Of a stretch of 59,691 bases of DNA, positions 18,087 to 28,345 are shown in pieces. This stretch comes from Planctomycetota bacterium (GTDB taxonomy: Bacteria > Planctomycetota > Phycisphaerae > Sedimentisphaerales > Anaerobacaceae): the NCBI GenBank assembly GCA_030605475.1, contig JAUWIG010000005.1, positions 1 through 59,691 of the forward strand, given 5' to 3'. The stretch's first letter is position 1, and each line of letters begins with the position of its first letter. The translations under genes and the position numbers were made by a program. The notes below the pieces were generated by a model, which did not search any database, was not told the origin of the DNA, and worked only from the letters and a program-made list of their open reading frames with translations.

Positions 18087-19001
18087 CTAAAATTGTGTTA
18101 GCTTTTGCAAAGTCTTAAACCTGCCCTCAATATCAGCTTTGCTTATCGAGGTTAATCCCTGCAGCGAAAATTCGGCAATCGCAAATGAGGCAGCCACTGT
18201 GCCGTAGACAATAGCTGTTTTTAACGACCCAAAATCGGTCTTACTACCGCCGCGCCGGGATGCCAGATAGCCCATCAACGCCCCTGCGAAGCTGTCGCCC
18301 GCACCTGTGGGGTCTTTGACCTCGGCGGCTGGGTAGGACGGCAAAATGAATCTTTCACCACCTGTTTCACACATCATTGAACCAGATTCCCCTTTTTTAA
18401 TAATCACCACGCCCGGCCCCATCTCTAAAATTTTTTCTCCTGCTCTTATCAAGTTGCTGCTGGCCGCTAACATCCTTGCTTCGTCTTCATTAATTATCAG
18501 GCAGTCGATTTTTTTAAGCAGACTTTCTAAATCGTCCCGATGCCCGTGAATCCAGCAGTTCATCGTATCAGCGGCTACGAAAACAGGGCTTTCCATCTGT
18601 TCGAGCAATTGGTTCTGAAGTACCGGAGCCGTATTCGCGAGAAAGACGAACTTGCTGTCTTTATATTCGGCAGGCACGGTAGGCGGCGCTTCGGCAAGAA
18701 CGTTTAACTTAACTTCATCCGTGATTGCTTCGTTCATAGTACTATAATAGGAGCCTTTCCAGCGAAAGGTTTTGCTATTGTTTCTTATCTCCAGGCCGGT
18801 CAAATCAACATCTCTGTCGGTAAAAACCTTGGCTAAATCAAATGGGCAATCGGCGCCGATAACGCCTATGAGTCTGACCGGACTAAAGAAACTGGCCGCC
18901 ATACTGAAATAAATAGCAGAACCGCCGAGGCAGTTCTCGCTAATACCATAGGGTGTTTTAACGGTATCAATTCCTATCGAGCCGGTTACCAATAATGACA
19001 T
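18087..19001 (-). CDS. PfkB-family carbohydrate or nucleoside kinase
   Basis: The start was set at 19001 because AAGGAG lies seven bases before this ATG and the protein then begins MSLLVTGSIGIDTV, the usual PfkB start; a longer frame would run into gltX. The 304-residue chain has the first PfkB signature GGSAIYFSMAAS and the second DPTGAGDSFAGALMGYLA with the catalytic Asp. It may phosphorylate a sugar or nucleoside; the substrate is unknown. The gene lies 11 bases after gltX in the gltX-pfkB-thpR-recA-alaS operon. Confidence 0.88.
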   Translation of the reverse strand: MSLLVTGSIGIDTVKTPYGISENCLGGSAIYFSMAASFFSPVRLIGVIGADCPFDLAKVFTDRDVDLTGLEIRNNSKTFRWKGSYYSTMNEAITDEVKLNVLAEAPPTVPAEYKDSKFVFLANTAPVLQNQLLEQMESPVFVAADTMNCWIHGHRDDLESLLKKIDCLIINEDEARMLAASSNLIRAGEKILEMGPGVVIIKKGESGSMMCETGGERFILPSYPAAEVKDPTGAGDSFAGALMGYLASRRGGSKTDFGSLKTAIVYGTVAASFAIAEFSLQGLTSISKADIEGRFKTLQKLTQF

Positions 19002-19012
19002 TTCCAAGCTCC

Positions 19013-20647
19013 TTATCCTTGAGTTACCGTTCCAAATTTTTTCAGCGTAATATCTATTCTGGCGATAGTTTTCTCTTTGCCTAACATCTGAACCGAATCG
19101 AAAATTGGCGGGCTGATTGTAGTGCCACAAATGGCCACTCGCAGAGGCTGAGCTACTTTGCCCAGCCCAACCTGTTTTTCCTGGGCTAATGAACGCAGCA
19201 TATTTTCGATTGCTTCTTTGGTGAGTTGTTTCATCGCCGCGAGTCTGCCCCGGACCATTTGCAAAACAGCCAAACCGTCTTCTTTCAGCAGAACTTTCTT
19301 TACCGCTTTCTCGTCATATTTCACCTCGTCATTGGCTATGAAAGCGAACCTGGTTTTTTCCTCAATCTGGGCCAAAGTTCGCGCACCTTCATTCATCTTT
19401 ATGATTTTTTCGAGCAATCTATCATCAGCAGACATAAGCGGAGAATCCACGGCTTTTAGATAATTCTTAAAACGCTGCAATAATAAAGCAGGCTTCATCA
19501 TTTTGATATGTTCGGTATTGAAAGCAAGAAGTTTCTGGCGGTCAAACAGACTGTTGGCCTTTGTCAAACGCGAAAGGTCAAAACAATTGATTAAATCGTC
19601 GAGTGGCATAATTTCGCGACCATCTCCTGGGTTCCAACCAAGCAGCGAGAGGAAATTCACCATACTCTCGGGCAGATAGCCGCTCTTGAAGAAATCGATG
19701 ACATTGATTTCCGGCAGACGTACATCAAGGAATTTGGCCATCGCGTCAATGCCCGGCATATCAGGCACGGTCTCGCCCGCAACAAAGCTGTTCACTTCTT
19801 CAATGGTAATGTTACCGGCCTCGGCAAGTTTTTCGAGGTCGATATCCTGATTGGCCTTGATTATTTTTCGAAGCGCCTCTGGACGCTCGCGTTTGGAAAG
19901 CTTACCACCGGTTTCGCTGATGGTGACGGACATATGTGCATACGTCGGGGTGTGAAACCCCAAAGCTTGCTGTAGGGCCTGATGGCCGGGTGTATTCATA
20001 AGATGCTCTTGGCCGCGGATAACGTGGGTTACTCCCATAAGCTCATCATCGACAACACATGCAAAATGGTACGTTGGGAATCCGTCGCTCTTTTGTATGA
20101 TAAAATCGCTCATCTCGCCGGCTGCAAACGTGACCTCACCACGCACCACGTCGGCGACAATAATGGGCTTGTCCTGCGGTACGGCAAAGCGAACCGTTAC
20201 GGCTCGACCTGCGGCTTTTGCCTTCTTAACATCGCTTTCATCAGGCAGGTCCTTGGGCCGCCGATAGATAAGTGCCTTTTTTTCGGCCTCAGCCTGTTCG
20301 CGCATCGCCTGAAGTTCCTCAGGCGTATCAAAGCAGTAATACGCCTTTTTCTCATCGATAAGTTTTTTTATGTATTTATCGTAGATGTCTTTTCTTCGGG
20401 ATTGCAGATATGGACCATTCGGGCCGCCAACTTCAGGGCCTTCGTCCCATTCGATGCCGAGCCATCGCAGGTCGTTTATAACCTGCTGGATAGCGGTAGG
20501 TGTACTGCGTTTAATATCCGTATCTTCGATTCGGAGCAGGAATCTCCCGCCCATTCGCCTGGTGAAAAGCCAGTTGAACAGAGCGGTTCTGGCCCCGCCG
20601 ACGTGCAGATAACCTGTTGGTGACGGCGCAAAACGCGTTACGACCAT
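19013..20647 (-). CDS. gltX: Glutamyl-tRNA synthetase
   Basis: Class I motifs are clear: the HIGH-type RFAPSPTGYLHVGGARTALF at the start and KLSKRERPEAL as the KMSKS loop. TGAGG lies seven bases before the ATG at 20647, and the protein then begins MVVTRFAPSPTG; upstream ATG and TTG codons are less likely. Directly after KLSKR there is a region rich in acidic helix (about 45 residues, from KIIKANQDIDL to DMPGIDAMAK) that looks longer than in E. coli GltX. The 544-residue enzyme charges tRNA-Glu. It is the first gene of the five-gene operon. Confidence 0.95.
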   Translation of the reverse strand: MVVTRFAPSPTGYLHVGGARTALFNWLFTRRMGGRFLLRIEDTDIKRSTPTAIQQVINDLRWLGIEWDEGPEVGGPNGPYLQSRRKDIYDKYIKKLIDEKKAYYCFDTPEELQAMREQAEAEKKALIYRRPKDLPDESDVKKAKAAGRAVTVRFAVPQDKPIIVADVVRGEVTFAAGEMSDFIIQKSDGFPTYHFACVVDDELMGVTHVIRGQEHLMNTPGHQALQQALGFHTPTYAHMSVTISETGGKLSKRERPEALRKIIKANQDIDLEKLAEAGNITIEEVNSFVAGETVPDMPGIDAMAKFLDVRLPEINVIDFFKSGYLPESMVNFLSLLGWNPGDGREIMPLDDLINCFDLSRLTKANSLFDRQKLLAFNTEHIKMMKPALLLQRFKNYLKAVDSPLMSADDRLLEKIIKMNEGARTLAQIEEKTRFAFIANDEVKYDEKAVKKVLLKEDGLAVLQMVRGRLAAMKQLTKEAIENMLRSLAQEKQVGLGKVAQPLRVAICGTTISPPIFDSVQMLGKEKTIARIDITLKKFGTVTQG

Positions 20648-21050
20648 TGCAAACCTCATCAATTCCGGAAAATACGTGAAAACGATAAAAGATTAAGTTA
20701 TATCAAGACCATTGTCAAGAACAGTCAGCGGGCAGTAAATTTGTGCCTCCGACAGGCAAAATTAAATAAATTACCTCTCTGTTAATCTTAAATACCGAGC
20801 CCCCAAACCCCAACAACAGGTCGCACCGTCACATCGAGCGCAGTCGAGGGGTCTATTTAAAACAAGTCCGCCCAGCGGTTCCTCTCAAAACGATACCCTC
20901 CTCCATCGGCATGACCGAGAAGATTCGAGCAGGTTGACGATAGTTCCGTCATTACCTATAATTGGCAAAATATTTCAGCAAAACAGCTCAGCAGCTTACC
21001 TGATATGCTTTGGATGACAAATATAACAATAGAACAGGAGTGCATAAACG
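20648..21050. other. Gene-free stretch with a dispersed-repeat relic
   Basis: No supported gene. The segment at about 20831-20854 (CACATCGAGCGCAGTCGAGG and flanks) resembles the common bacterial dispersed repeats of the type GTCATTTCGAGCGnAGTCGAG, here apparently as a single degraded copy. It also must hold the promoters for the divergent gltX operon and the methyltransferase gene. Confidence 0.4.
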
Positions 21051-21596
21051 ATGGGACATGTATGTCCGTGGTGGCATGTTTACACCTTTGACAATGCCCT
21101 GCGCCGTTTGTTCTATAACCCTGCGGCTATTTTTGGGCCGTATGTGAATCCTGGCGATACCGTTATGGACCTCGGATGCGGCGCAGGATTCAACTCTATC
21201 GGCCTGGCTCGTATCGTCGGCAAAAAAGGACGCGTCTTCTCGGTCGACCTGCAGCAGGAAATGTTGAATATCCTGCACAGACGCATCAAGAAAACCGCAC
21301 TTGCCGACCGGATTCATACCCATCGCTGCCAAGCCAACTCACTTGGGATTGAAGAGATGTTTGATTTCATCAATGCCTTCTGGATGGTTCACGAAGTCCC
21401 GGATATCCGAGAATTTCTCCGCCAGGTACATTCAACCTTGCGCCAAAAGGGTAAATTTCTTGTCGCCGAACCTCGATTCCACGTCTCAGCCCAGGATTTC
21501 CAGAAAATGATTTTGACCGCACAGGAGGTTGGCTTTACCATTTGCAACCAGCCGAATATTGCTTTCAGTAGAGTTGTCGTTTTTTCCAAGACTTAG
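21051..21596 (+). CDS. Class I SAM-dependent methyltransferase
   Basis: AGGAG lies upstream of the ATG. The 181-residue protein carries motif [16 protein letters not shown] near residue 40 and the acidic end of strand 2 in [11 protein letters not shown], the normal SAM-binding fold of UbiE-like enzymes. A tryptophan-rich start ([13 protein letters not shown]) is unusual. Substrate unknown. It ends 28 bases before glnS and may be co-transcribed with it. Confidence 0.85.
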   Translation: MGHVCPWWHVYTFDNALRRLFYNPAAIFGPYVNPGDTVMDLGCGAGFNSIGLARIVGKKGRVFSVDLQQEMLNILHRRIKKTALADRIHTHRCQANSLGIEEMFDFINAFWMVHEVPDIREFLRQVHSTLRQKGKFLVAEPRFHVSAQDFQKMILTAQEVGFTICNQPNIAFSRVVVFSKT

Positions 21597-21624
21597 AACC
21601 AAAAAATGGATGGTTCCGCCAATT

Positions 21625-23319
21625 ATGAGCACGAATGATTCGACAGCCAAGCTCGATTTTATCCGGGCGATTGTCGCGGATGACTTAAAGACTAATAAAT
21701 GGGATGGTCGTGTTCACACGCGATTTCCACCTGAGCCGAACGGCTATCTGCATATCGGGCACGCCAAAGCAATCTGCCTTAATTTCGGAATTGCGCACGA
21801 ATTCAGCGGCCTTTGCAATCTGCGATTCGATGATACCAATCCCATTAAAGAAGAAGCCGAATACATCGAATCTATCAAGCAGGATATTCGATGGCTCGGC
21901 TTCGACTGGGGCGACCGGCTTTTCTACGCATCGGATTATTTTGAGCAAATGTATCAGTACGCTGTTCAGTTGATAAAAAAGGGTAAGGCATACGTTTGCG
22001 ACCTAAGCGCCGAGCAAATCAGAGAGTATCGCGGCACCTTAACCAAGCCGGGAAAGAACAGCCCCTATCGCAGCCGCAGCGTCGAAGAGAACCTCGATTT
22101 GTTCCAGCGAATGCGGGCAGGCGAATTTGAGGATGGTGCCCGCACACTGCGAGCAAAAATAGATATGGCATCGCCAAATCTGAACATGCGAGACCCGGTT
22201 ATGTATCGCATACTCCACGCCACACATCCCCGCACCGGCGGCAAATGGTGCATTTATCCAACATACGATTGGGCTCACGGGCTTGAAGATTCGGTCGAAG
22301 GAATCACTCACTCGATTTGCACGCTCGAGTTTGAAAATCACAGACCCTTGTATAACTGGTTCCTCGATGAGCTGGGCATATTCCATTCCCAGCAGATTGA
22401 GTTCGCCCGGCTGAATCTGACCTACACCGTGATGAGCAAGCGCAAGCTCCTTCAATTGGTGCGGGATGGTCTCGTCAGAGGCTGGGACGACCCGCGAATG
22501 CCGACCATCTGCGGCCTGCGCAGACGGGGCTACTCGCCGGAATCCATCAGGAATTTCTGCCAGCTTATCGGCGTCAATAAATTCAACAGCACTATCGATA
22601 TTGCGCTGCTCGAACACTGCGTCCGTGAAGATTTGAATAAGACCAGCCCGCGCGTGATGGCTGTGCTTCGGCCTCTCAAGGTCGTCATCGACAACTATCC
22701 GAAAGATAAGGTCGAGCGGCTCGAAGCCGTGAACAACCCCGAAGACCCAAGCGCCGGCACACGCAAAGTTGCCTTCTCACGAGAGCTGTATATTGAGCAG
22801 GAAGATTTTATGGAGGAGCCGCCGAAAAAGTTCTACCGCTTGGCCCCCGGACGAGAGGTTCGCCTGCGGTACGCGTATTTCGTAACCTGCACAGACGTAG
22901 TCAAAGATAAAAACGGCCAAGTCGTCGAACTGCACTGTAGATATGACCCGGCCACGCGTGGCGGTGACTCTCCAGATGGACGTAAGGTCAAATCAACGCT
23001 GCACTGGGTTTCGGCCGCCCACGCGCTCGAAGCCGAAGTAAGACTGTACGACCATCTGTTCAGAAATGAGAACCCGGACGATGTCGAGCAAGGTGCTGAT
23101 TTCAAATCTAACTTGAATCAAAACTCATTGGAAATCCTGACCTCCTGTCGTGTTGAACCTTCTCTGGCCGGTGCTGCACAGGGCAGTCGATACCAGTTTG
23201 AGAGACTGGGCTACTTTTGCGTCGACCCCGACAGCTCTGACACAAAGCTTGTATTCAATCGCGCGGTATCACTGCGCGACCCCTGGGCCAAAATCCAAAA
23301 AGCACAGGAGAACAGGTAG
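21625..23319 (+). CDS. glnS: Glutaminyl-tRNA synthetase
   Basis: The ATG at 21625 gives [20 protein letters not shown], which matches the known N-terminus of GlnRS; an ATG five codons earlier is possible. Motifs: [20 protein letters not shown] with HIGH at residues 43-46, RFDDTNP, the Gln-specific [20 protein letters not shown], and VMSKRKL as the KMSKS loop. At 564 residues it has a complete anticodon-binding end. It charges tRNA-Gln directly. The window thus holds both GluRS and GlnRS; bacterial GlnRS is generally regarded as acquired from eukaryotes. Confidence 0.97.
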   Translation: MSTNDSTAKLDFIRAIVADDLKTNKWDGRVHTRFPPEPNGYLHIGHAKAICLNFGIAHEFSGLCNLRFDDTNPIKEEAEYIESIKQDIRWLGFDWGDRLFYASDYFEQMYQYAVQLIKKGKAYVCDLSAEQIREYRGTLTKPGKNSPYRSRSVEENLDLFQRMRAGEFEDGARTLRAKIDMASPNLNMRDPVMYRILHATHPRTGGKWCIYPTYDWAHGLEDSVEGITHSICTLEFENHRPLYNWFLDELGIFHSQQIEFARLNLTYTVMSKRKLLQLVRDGLVRGWDDPRMPTICGLRRRGYSPESIRNFCQLIGVNKFNSTIDIALLEHCVREDLNKTSPRVMAVLRPLKVVIDNYPKDKVERLEAVNNPEDPSAGTRKVAFSRELYIEQEDFMEEPPKKFYRLAPGREVRLRYAYFVTCTDVVKDKNGQVVELHCRYDPATRGGDSPDGRKVKSTLHWVSAAHALEAEVRLYDHLFRNENPDDVEQGADFKSNLNQNSLEILTSCRVEPSLAGAAQGSRYQFERLGYFCVDPDSSDTKLVFNRAVSLRDPWAKIQKAQENR

Positions 23320-23447
23320 CGACATTGTAACTTCACCACGGACGACATCCTTTACAATGATTGCCCACTTGGGCTCCGCCCACGTGAAGATAACCGGTTA
23401 TTGATAAATAATAAGCAATAGAAAATAATCAATAATCAATTATGAGG

Positions 23448-24290
23448 CTACCCTCCTGGGGCTACGGTGAGCAGCTTGTAACTGGCAAGAGCAGCCAGCA
23501 GGATAAAGATGACTCTGACTACGTTGCTTGGTAGTTTGTGCATAGCTCGGCCGCCTAAAAACGCCCCCACGATGGCACCGGGGATAACTACCACCGCAAT
23601 TTTTAGAGATTCTATTACCGGGCTGGCATTTTGCAATACGTCGCAAAATGGGCTACCCCCAATATTGTGCTGTAGCAGCGTTATGTTCTTGTAAAACGCT
23701 CCTATAAGGGCAATTGAGGCGATGGTCGCAGCGGAATTACTGATAGCTCTTTTTAAAGGCATTTTCAAAAAAAGCTGCTGAGTTGGAATGCAGATAGTTC
23801 CGCCGCCAATTCCCAACAGCCCGGCTGATATCCCAGTTAGCAGACCACAAAGGATGGTTAAGGGCACCGAACGGTTAATATTAGAAATATCAAACCCATC
23901 CGCTCCACCGCGGTGCTTGTTGAATCTGAAACAATTGTAAACAATCACATAAACCATAAACAGCCCGAATACGCGGGCCAAAAGGTAACTGTTGCCGCGG
24001 GCAAAAACCGAGCTATTACTGATTGCAACGCCGATTACAATTCCGAGAGCGGCGGCAGGAACCAGCCATTTGATAACGTCCCTCATCAGGACGTCAGCGT
24101 TTCTATGAACTATTGTCGCTGCTGTTCCTACGAAGAAGTTACAAATCATCGCTGACGCCTGGTAGAGATGCTGATTTTCACCGAACGCAAATACAAGGGC
24201 CGGAATCATAACCACCGAGCCGCCAATCCCGAGCAGCCCGCCGAAAAGACCCATCACAATACCAATCGTTGCTAAAATCAAATAATCCAT
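23448..24290 (-). CDS. TauE/SafE-family membrane transporter
   Basis: The 280-residue protein has about eight membrane helices and the repeated family motif: GLFGGLLGIGGSVVMIPAL in the first half and GISAGLLGIGGGTICIPTQ in the second, the internal duplication of TauE/SafE (DUF81) proteins. Members export sulfite, sulfoacetate or similar anions. Substrate not visible. It stands alone between glnS (convergent) and trpC. Confidence 0.9.
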   Translation of the reverse strand: MDYLILATIGIVMGLFGGLLGIGGSVVMIPALVFAFGENQHLYQASAMICNFFVGTAATIVHRNADVLMRDVIKWLVPAAALGIVIGVAISNSSVFARGNSYLLARVFGLFMVYVIVYNCFRFNKHRGGADGFDISNINRSVPLTILCGLLTGISAGLLGIGGGTICIPTQQLFLKMPLKRAISNSAATIASIALIGAFYKNITLLQHNIGGSPFCDVLQNASPVIESLKIAVVVIPGAIVGAFLGGRAMHKLPSNVVRVIFILLAALASYKLLTVAPGG

Positions 24291-24370
24291 TTCGTTGAGC
24301 TAAAAACTAAATTCGTTGCTTATGGTTCGTATCGCAATTCACGCTTCATAATTTACGCTTTATTCGATTA

Positions 24371-25174
24371 TCAGCCGAACAGCTCCCTGAATTTTTCTTC
24401 TATGTCGGCACTCTCACACAGTACCTGGCCAATCAGAACAGCACTTACGCCGACAGACTTTAGCTTTTCGACATCGCCTCGTGTTTTTATCCCGCTCTCG
24501 GCGACCAGTTCGCTTTTACTATCCACAAGTTCTGCCAATCGGCTGGTCGTGTTCAAATCCGCCTGCATTGTTGTCAGGTTGCGATTGTTGATGCCGAGAA
24601 TGCTGTAACCTTTCTTGGGGAAACCCACAAGACTGCGAACACCTAAGAGTATATCAGCACGGTGTACTTCCAGCAGGACCGTCAGCGTTAACTCAGCTGC
24701 CATTATCATTAAATCCATTAGTTCGCCGGGTTTTAGAGCCTCGGCTATTAGCAGTATCGCATCGGCGCCGGCGGCGCGGGATTCGTAAACCTGCCAGGGG
24801 TCGATAATGAAATCTTTGCGCAAAATCGGCAAATCCATCACCTGCTTGATTTGATTTATGTATTCGAGCCGGCCTTGAAAATATTTTTCATCGGTAAGAA
24901 CGCTGATTGCGTCAGCCCCGCATTTTTTATAGGTTCGCGCAATTGCTACAGGGTCGAAGTCTTTGCAAATGAGACCGGCTGACGGCGAGGACTTTTTGAC
25001 TTCAGCGATAACATTTAGCCCACGCCTGTTGCGCTTTGTGACGGCTTTGTAGAAATTGCGGCACTTGCACATCGAGTCAGCCTGTTCTTTAAGCTGCTCA
25101 AGGCTCCTCTGCGATTGCCTAAGATGGACTTCCGCTCTTTTGTCAGCAATGATTTTGTCTAATATATTTGTCAA
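24371..25174 (-). CDS. trpC: Indole-3-glycerol phosphate synthase
   Basis: The 267-residue TIM barrel carries the family signatures VIAEVKKSSPSAGLI (catalytic Lys and phosphate loop), ISVLTDEKYFQG, LPILRKDFIIDPWQV and LGINNRNL, ending with LVAESGIKTRGDV. It closes the indole ring in tryptophan synthesis. The start is a TTG (25174), with a weak AGGG upstream. No other trp genes are within the window, so the pathway is scattered in this genome. Confidence 0.95.
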   Translation of the reverse strand: MTNILDKIIADKRAEVHLRQSQRSLEQLKEQADSMCKCRNFYKAVTKRNRRGLNVIAEVKKSSPSAGLICKDFDPVAIARTYKKCGADAISVLTDEKYFQGRLEYINQIKQVMDLPILRKDFIIDPWQVYESRAAGADAILLIAEALKPGELMDLMIMAAELTLTVLLEVHRADILLGVRSLVGFPKKGYSILGINNRNLTTMQADLNTTSRLAELVDSKSELVAESGIKTRGDVEKLKSVGVSAVLIGQVLCESADIEEKFRELFG

Positions 25175-25306
25175 TGTAGTTTACCCTGTTGGAGTTCTCT
25201 TTTTGTGCCCTGTTATAAATTTGTCATTTTTATATCATATTATAGATTCCATTAGCTGCTTGGTCGTAAAATTCCAAGGGGGGTATATCATATTTACGTT
25301 ATATTA

Positions 25307-25699
25307 TTACCCCGCGACCTTTACATAAGCCATACGAATCTGGTTGAGAGTATTTTCAAGAACTTTTTGCTCTTCTTCGGTCAGGTTGCCTTTGGTTTTC
25401 TCCTCGAGGGTATCGAGCATATCAATATTGTATTTTGCCATCTCCAAATCAGGTTCTTTCTCCTGCCCTTCCACTTTAACCATTCCCAGAGCAAACAGTG
25501 TCTGCGTAACAAGCGTACTGACCAGTGCGGCAAAATTGCCAGGCGGTAAAGGTCCACGAGCAGCCTTTTCTTTCTGAGCTTTTTCTTTCTCAGTTTGTTC
25601 CTGGGCAGCTAATATCTCTTTTTCCTTTTGAGCCTGCTGCTTCCAGTCCTCGTCAATTATAATCTTCTTCTCGTCTTTTTTTTCTTCTTCTTCAGCCAT
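25307..25699 (-). CDS. DUF1844-family protein
   Basis: The 130-residue protein has a charged, coiled-coil N-terminal half (repeats of E and K) and the conserved DUF1844 core FAALVSTLVTQTLFALGM followed by a helix ending in LEENTLNQIR-like residues. GAGGAG lies nine bases before the ATG. The family is common in Planctomycetota and delta-proteobacteria with no known function. It lies just downstream of smpB on the same strand. Confidence 0.85.
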   Translation of the reverse strand: MAEEEEKKDEKKIIIDEDWKQQAQKEKEILAAQEQTEKEKAQKEKAARGPLPPGNFAALVSTLVTQTLFALGMVKVEGQEKEPDLEMAKYNIDMLDTLEEKTKGNLTEEEQKVLENTLNQIRMAYVKVAG

Positions 25700-25750
25700 A
25701 ATTGTAAGCTCCTCTGTATTTTTTTTATTTGTACAAATTCAGCCTGAATA

Positions 25751-26236
25751 TTATCTGTGATATTTTTTCATACTTCTGGCAACATCTTGCCTCTGTGTGC
25801 GGTCGGCTATCGTCTTTCGTTTGTCGTATTGTCTTTTACCTCTTGCCAGTGCCAATTCTATTTTTGCCAGGCCCTTGTCGTTAAAGTAAATCCGCAGTGG
25901 CACAAGCGTAAAGCCACGCTGTTCGAGCTTGACTCTCATCCTGCGCAATTCGCTCTTGTGCAGCAGCAGTTTTCTCTTTCTCATCGGCTCGTGAAGCGAC
26001 TGTCCAGCCCGCTGGTATTGGGCTATACTGGCGCCGACAAGCCAGCACTGCTCGTTTTCGACCCTCGCGTATGAGCCCTTAAGGTCGGCCTGCCCGGCCC
26101 GTAGTGATTTCACCTCCGTGCCCAGAAGTGACATACCAGCCTCGAATTTCTCGACAAGTTCGAAATTTCTGTAGGCCTTCTTATTAACCGCTACCGAACC
26201 TTGTTTGTCTTTATCCTTACGAGATTTCGTTGCCAT
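25751..26236 (-). CDS. smpB: SsrA-binding protein SmpB
   Basis: The 161-residue protein contains the SmpB signatures NKKAYRNFELVEKFEAGM, LLGTEVKSLRAGQADLKGSY and, near the end, LALARGKRQYDKRKTIADR. It binds tmRNA and helps rescue stalled ribosomes. Length is normal, including the basic tail. The tmRNA gene itself was not found nearby. Confidence 0.96.
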   Translation of the reverse strand: MATKSRKDKDKQGSVAVNKKAYRNFELVEKFEAGMSLLGTEVKSLRAGQADLKGSYARVENEQCWLVGASIAQYQRAGQSLHEPMRKRKLLLHKSELRRMRVKLEQRGFTLVPLRIYFNDKGLAKIELALARGKRQYDKRKTIADRTQRQDVARSMKKYHR

Positions 26237-26309
26237 TTACGCTATGATAGCCGGACGGAAGGAATTTTGCAAGTTTGCGACAACACAACAGTCTTTGCCT
26301 GCTAAACCT

Positions 26310-27275
26310 TCAGCCTTTGTATATCTGTTCTTCTATTCGGTTCACTTCCCGGCCAATCTCGGCCCCAACCGCAGGCTCGCGGTCATCAAGCACGGCCCAG
26401 GTAAAATCATCAATTAACGGCTGATGAACGTTCGGGCTGGGAGGATGCTTTTCTGTACGCTCTGCGTTTTGAGTTTTTATGGTTATGACACCGTTGTTAA
26501 GTACTGGAATATGGATGGAACCCTCAGTCCCGAAGATATCCAGTGTATCCGCGGATTCGTATACAGCGTGTGTTACGTTCAAAACAGCGTGTGCTCCGGA
26601 GTCGAAATTAAAAAATGCGGTACACGTATCTTCCACTTCTCTGTCGAAAACAACATTACTGACAAATCCTTTTGCATATTTGACCGGCCCAAAAATATTA
26701 AGCAGTACCTCGATGCGATGACAGCCGAAGTCAAACATTGGCCCCCCGCCCGCCTTGTCCCTCTTGACAAACCAGTATCGCCTGTCACTGGGCTGCGGAT
26801 TGAAATACTCGAACGCGTTTATCTGGGCAAAGACGGCTTGGCCGATTTCACCGGAAGCTATTATCTGTTTTATTCGGTCGATGACCGGATAGAAATGACG
26901 ATAGTATGCGACCCCAAGTTTAACATTATTGGCCTGGCAGGCTGCTATCATCTTGTCGCACTCGGCCGGTTTCATTGCCATTGGCTTCTCACACAATACG
27001 TGCTTGCCGGATTTGGCTGCTGCGATAGTATGCTCACAGTGCAGATACACCGGCGTTGCTACATACACAGCGTCTATCCTCTTATCTTTGAGCAATTCCT
27101 GCGATGTCTTGCACCATTTTCTGGCGCCGAATTCGCCGGCAAAAGACTCAGCCAAATCAAACTGGGCGCGGTTCACCGCGGTGAAGTCGCAGTTCGGCAA
27201 ATTTCTCAAAGCCGGCGCAACACGCTTTCTGGCAATGTCACCACAGCCGATAAGGCCCCATCGTAGTTTGTCCAT
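26310..27275 (-). CDS. Gfo/Idh/MocA-family NAD(P)-dependent oxidoreductase
   Basis: The N-terminal Rossmann motif GLIGCGDIARKRVAPAL and the family segment HVLCEKPMAMKPAECD (catalytic EKP lysine) are clear; the second half has the usual beta-sheet domain. The 321-residue enzyme oxidises or reduces a sugar or cyclitol; the substrate is unknown. AAGGAG lies five bases before the ATG. Confidence 0.92.
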   Translation of the reverse strand: MDKLRWGLIGCGDIARKRVAPALRNLPNCDFTAVNRAQFDLAESFAGEFGARKWCKTSQELLKDKRIDAVYVATPVYLHCEHTIAAAKSGKHVLCEKPMAMKPAECDKMIAACQANNVKLGVAYYRHFYPVIDRIKQIIASGEIGQAVFAQINAFEYFNPQPSDRRYWFVKRDKAGGGPMFDFGCHRIEVLLNIFGPVKYAKGFVSNVVFDREVEDTCTAFFNFDSGAHAVLNVTHAVYESADTLDIFGTEGSIHIPVLNNGVITIKTQNAERTEKHPPSPNVHQPLIDDFTWAVLDDREPAVGAEIGREVNRIEEQIYKG

Positions 27276-27299
27276 CTTGGCTCCTTGAAAAACCGGACT

Positions 27300-27635
27300 T
27301 TATCTATTGAGCAGCCACTGATGAATCAATGCTGCGATGAGCCAGACCGCAAAGCTTGCGCAAAGTACAATCCAGAGGGACAACTGCTTTCGAAAGCATA
27401 TAAGAGCCGCAAGGAAAAACAAAATGCTTGGCAAAATGCCCCACAAAGCTCCTTTGGTGTAATCGGTTATTAGGTTGAAGTTGCCGGGATTATCCAGATA
27501 CAGCCAGACAAGCACGATAAGACCGGTCAGAGGCATCACAGCAATCAGACCGGCCAGGGTTGGCAGCTTGCGCCCTATCTGCGCGCAAAAAATAATGATA
27601 CTGACGCTAATCAATAACTTGATAATAAATCGCAT
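27300..27635 (-). CDS. DUF3147-like small membrane protein
   Basis: The start was moved to the ATG at 27635, because a longer frame would include the dispersed repeat at 27652. The 111-residue protein has four hydrophobic helices, and RKLPTLAGLIAVMPLTGL matches the conserved DUF3147 region. Function unknown; inner membrane. It follows the oxidoreductase gene in reverse order, 24 bases away. Confidence 0.72.
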   Translation of the reverse strand: MRFIIKLLISVSIIIFCAQIGRKLPTLAGLIAVMPLTGLIVLVWLYLDNPGNFNLITDYTKGALWGILPSILFFLAALICFRKQLSLWIVLCASFAVWLIAALIHQWLLNR

Positions 27636-27651
27636 ACCGGCACTACAATTG

Positions 27652-27675
27652 TCATTCCTGCGCGAGCAGGAATCC
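27652..27675. repeat. Single palindromic REP-like repeat
   Basis: ATTCCTGC-GCGA-GCAGGAAT is a perfect 8-bp palindrome of the widespread ATTCCCGC/GCGGGAAT type, also seen as the end of the array at 43351-43453. Confidence 0.75.
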
Positions 27676-27733
27676 ACAAAAAATATGAACACAAAAATAA
27701 TATGGGTTCCGGCCCCCACCGCCGGCTAAATTT

Positions 27734-28168
27734 TTATTTAATGAACCGGATACTCACCGGATAGCGATAAGCCTCACCACTGTTGGCCTTAACAGAGGCG
27801 ACGATACAAAATATCAGGTCCAGAATCCACACGGCAATCCCCAAAAAAACCCCAACACAAATAGCAGCCAGCAGCGCTGACACTATCGAGGCAATTGCTA
27901 TGGTAATCTGAAAATTTAGAGCCTCTTTGCCCTGGTTGTCAATAAACGGGTCTTCGTCTTTCTTTATCAGCCAGATAATCAAAGGCCCTATAAAGCAGGT
28001 AAAAAGACCCAGAAGATGACACAGCATCGCCCACATACGGGCGTCTTTACTTACTTCTCCGCTGGGTTTCCAAACGTCCTTCTTTGCATCTGGGGTCTCG
28101 CTTGTTTCGCCCTGGTTAGTGCTGCCGGAGTTTTCTGTCGGCTGCGGATTTTCGTTTATTTCTGCCAT
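27734..28168 (-). CDS. DUF4870-family membrane protein
   Basis: A polar, glutamine- and serine-rich N-terminal tail of about 45 residues is followed by the DUF4870 core: AMLCHLLGLFTCFIGPLIIW, then DNQGKEALNFQITIAIAS and two more hydrophobic helices. The length (144 residues) is normal. AAGGAG lies upstream of the ATG. Family function is unknown. Confidence 0.9.
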   Translation of the reverse strand: MAEINENPQPTENSGSTNQGETSETPDAKKDVWKPSGEVSKDARMWAMLCHLLGLFTCFIGPLIIWLIKKDEDPFIDNQGKEALNFQITIAIASIVSALLAAICVGVFLGIAVWILDLIFCIVASVKANSGEAYRYPVSIRFIK

Positions 28169-28345
28169 AGTATAACTCCTTCTTGAATTAAGTTATATTT
28201 GACTCGACAAAACGGTCTTATTTTTAACAAAGCCCGCTTAGGTGGGCAAGAATAAAATTTTTATACCGGCAAATCAAAAACGCCCCCTAATGCTCTAAAT
28301 CTCTCCTTCCTCCTAATTCTAAGTTTTTCAATCTTGAATTCCAAG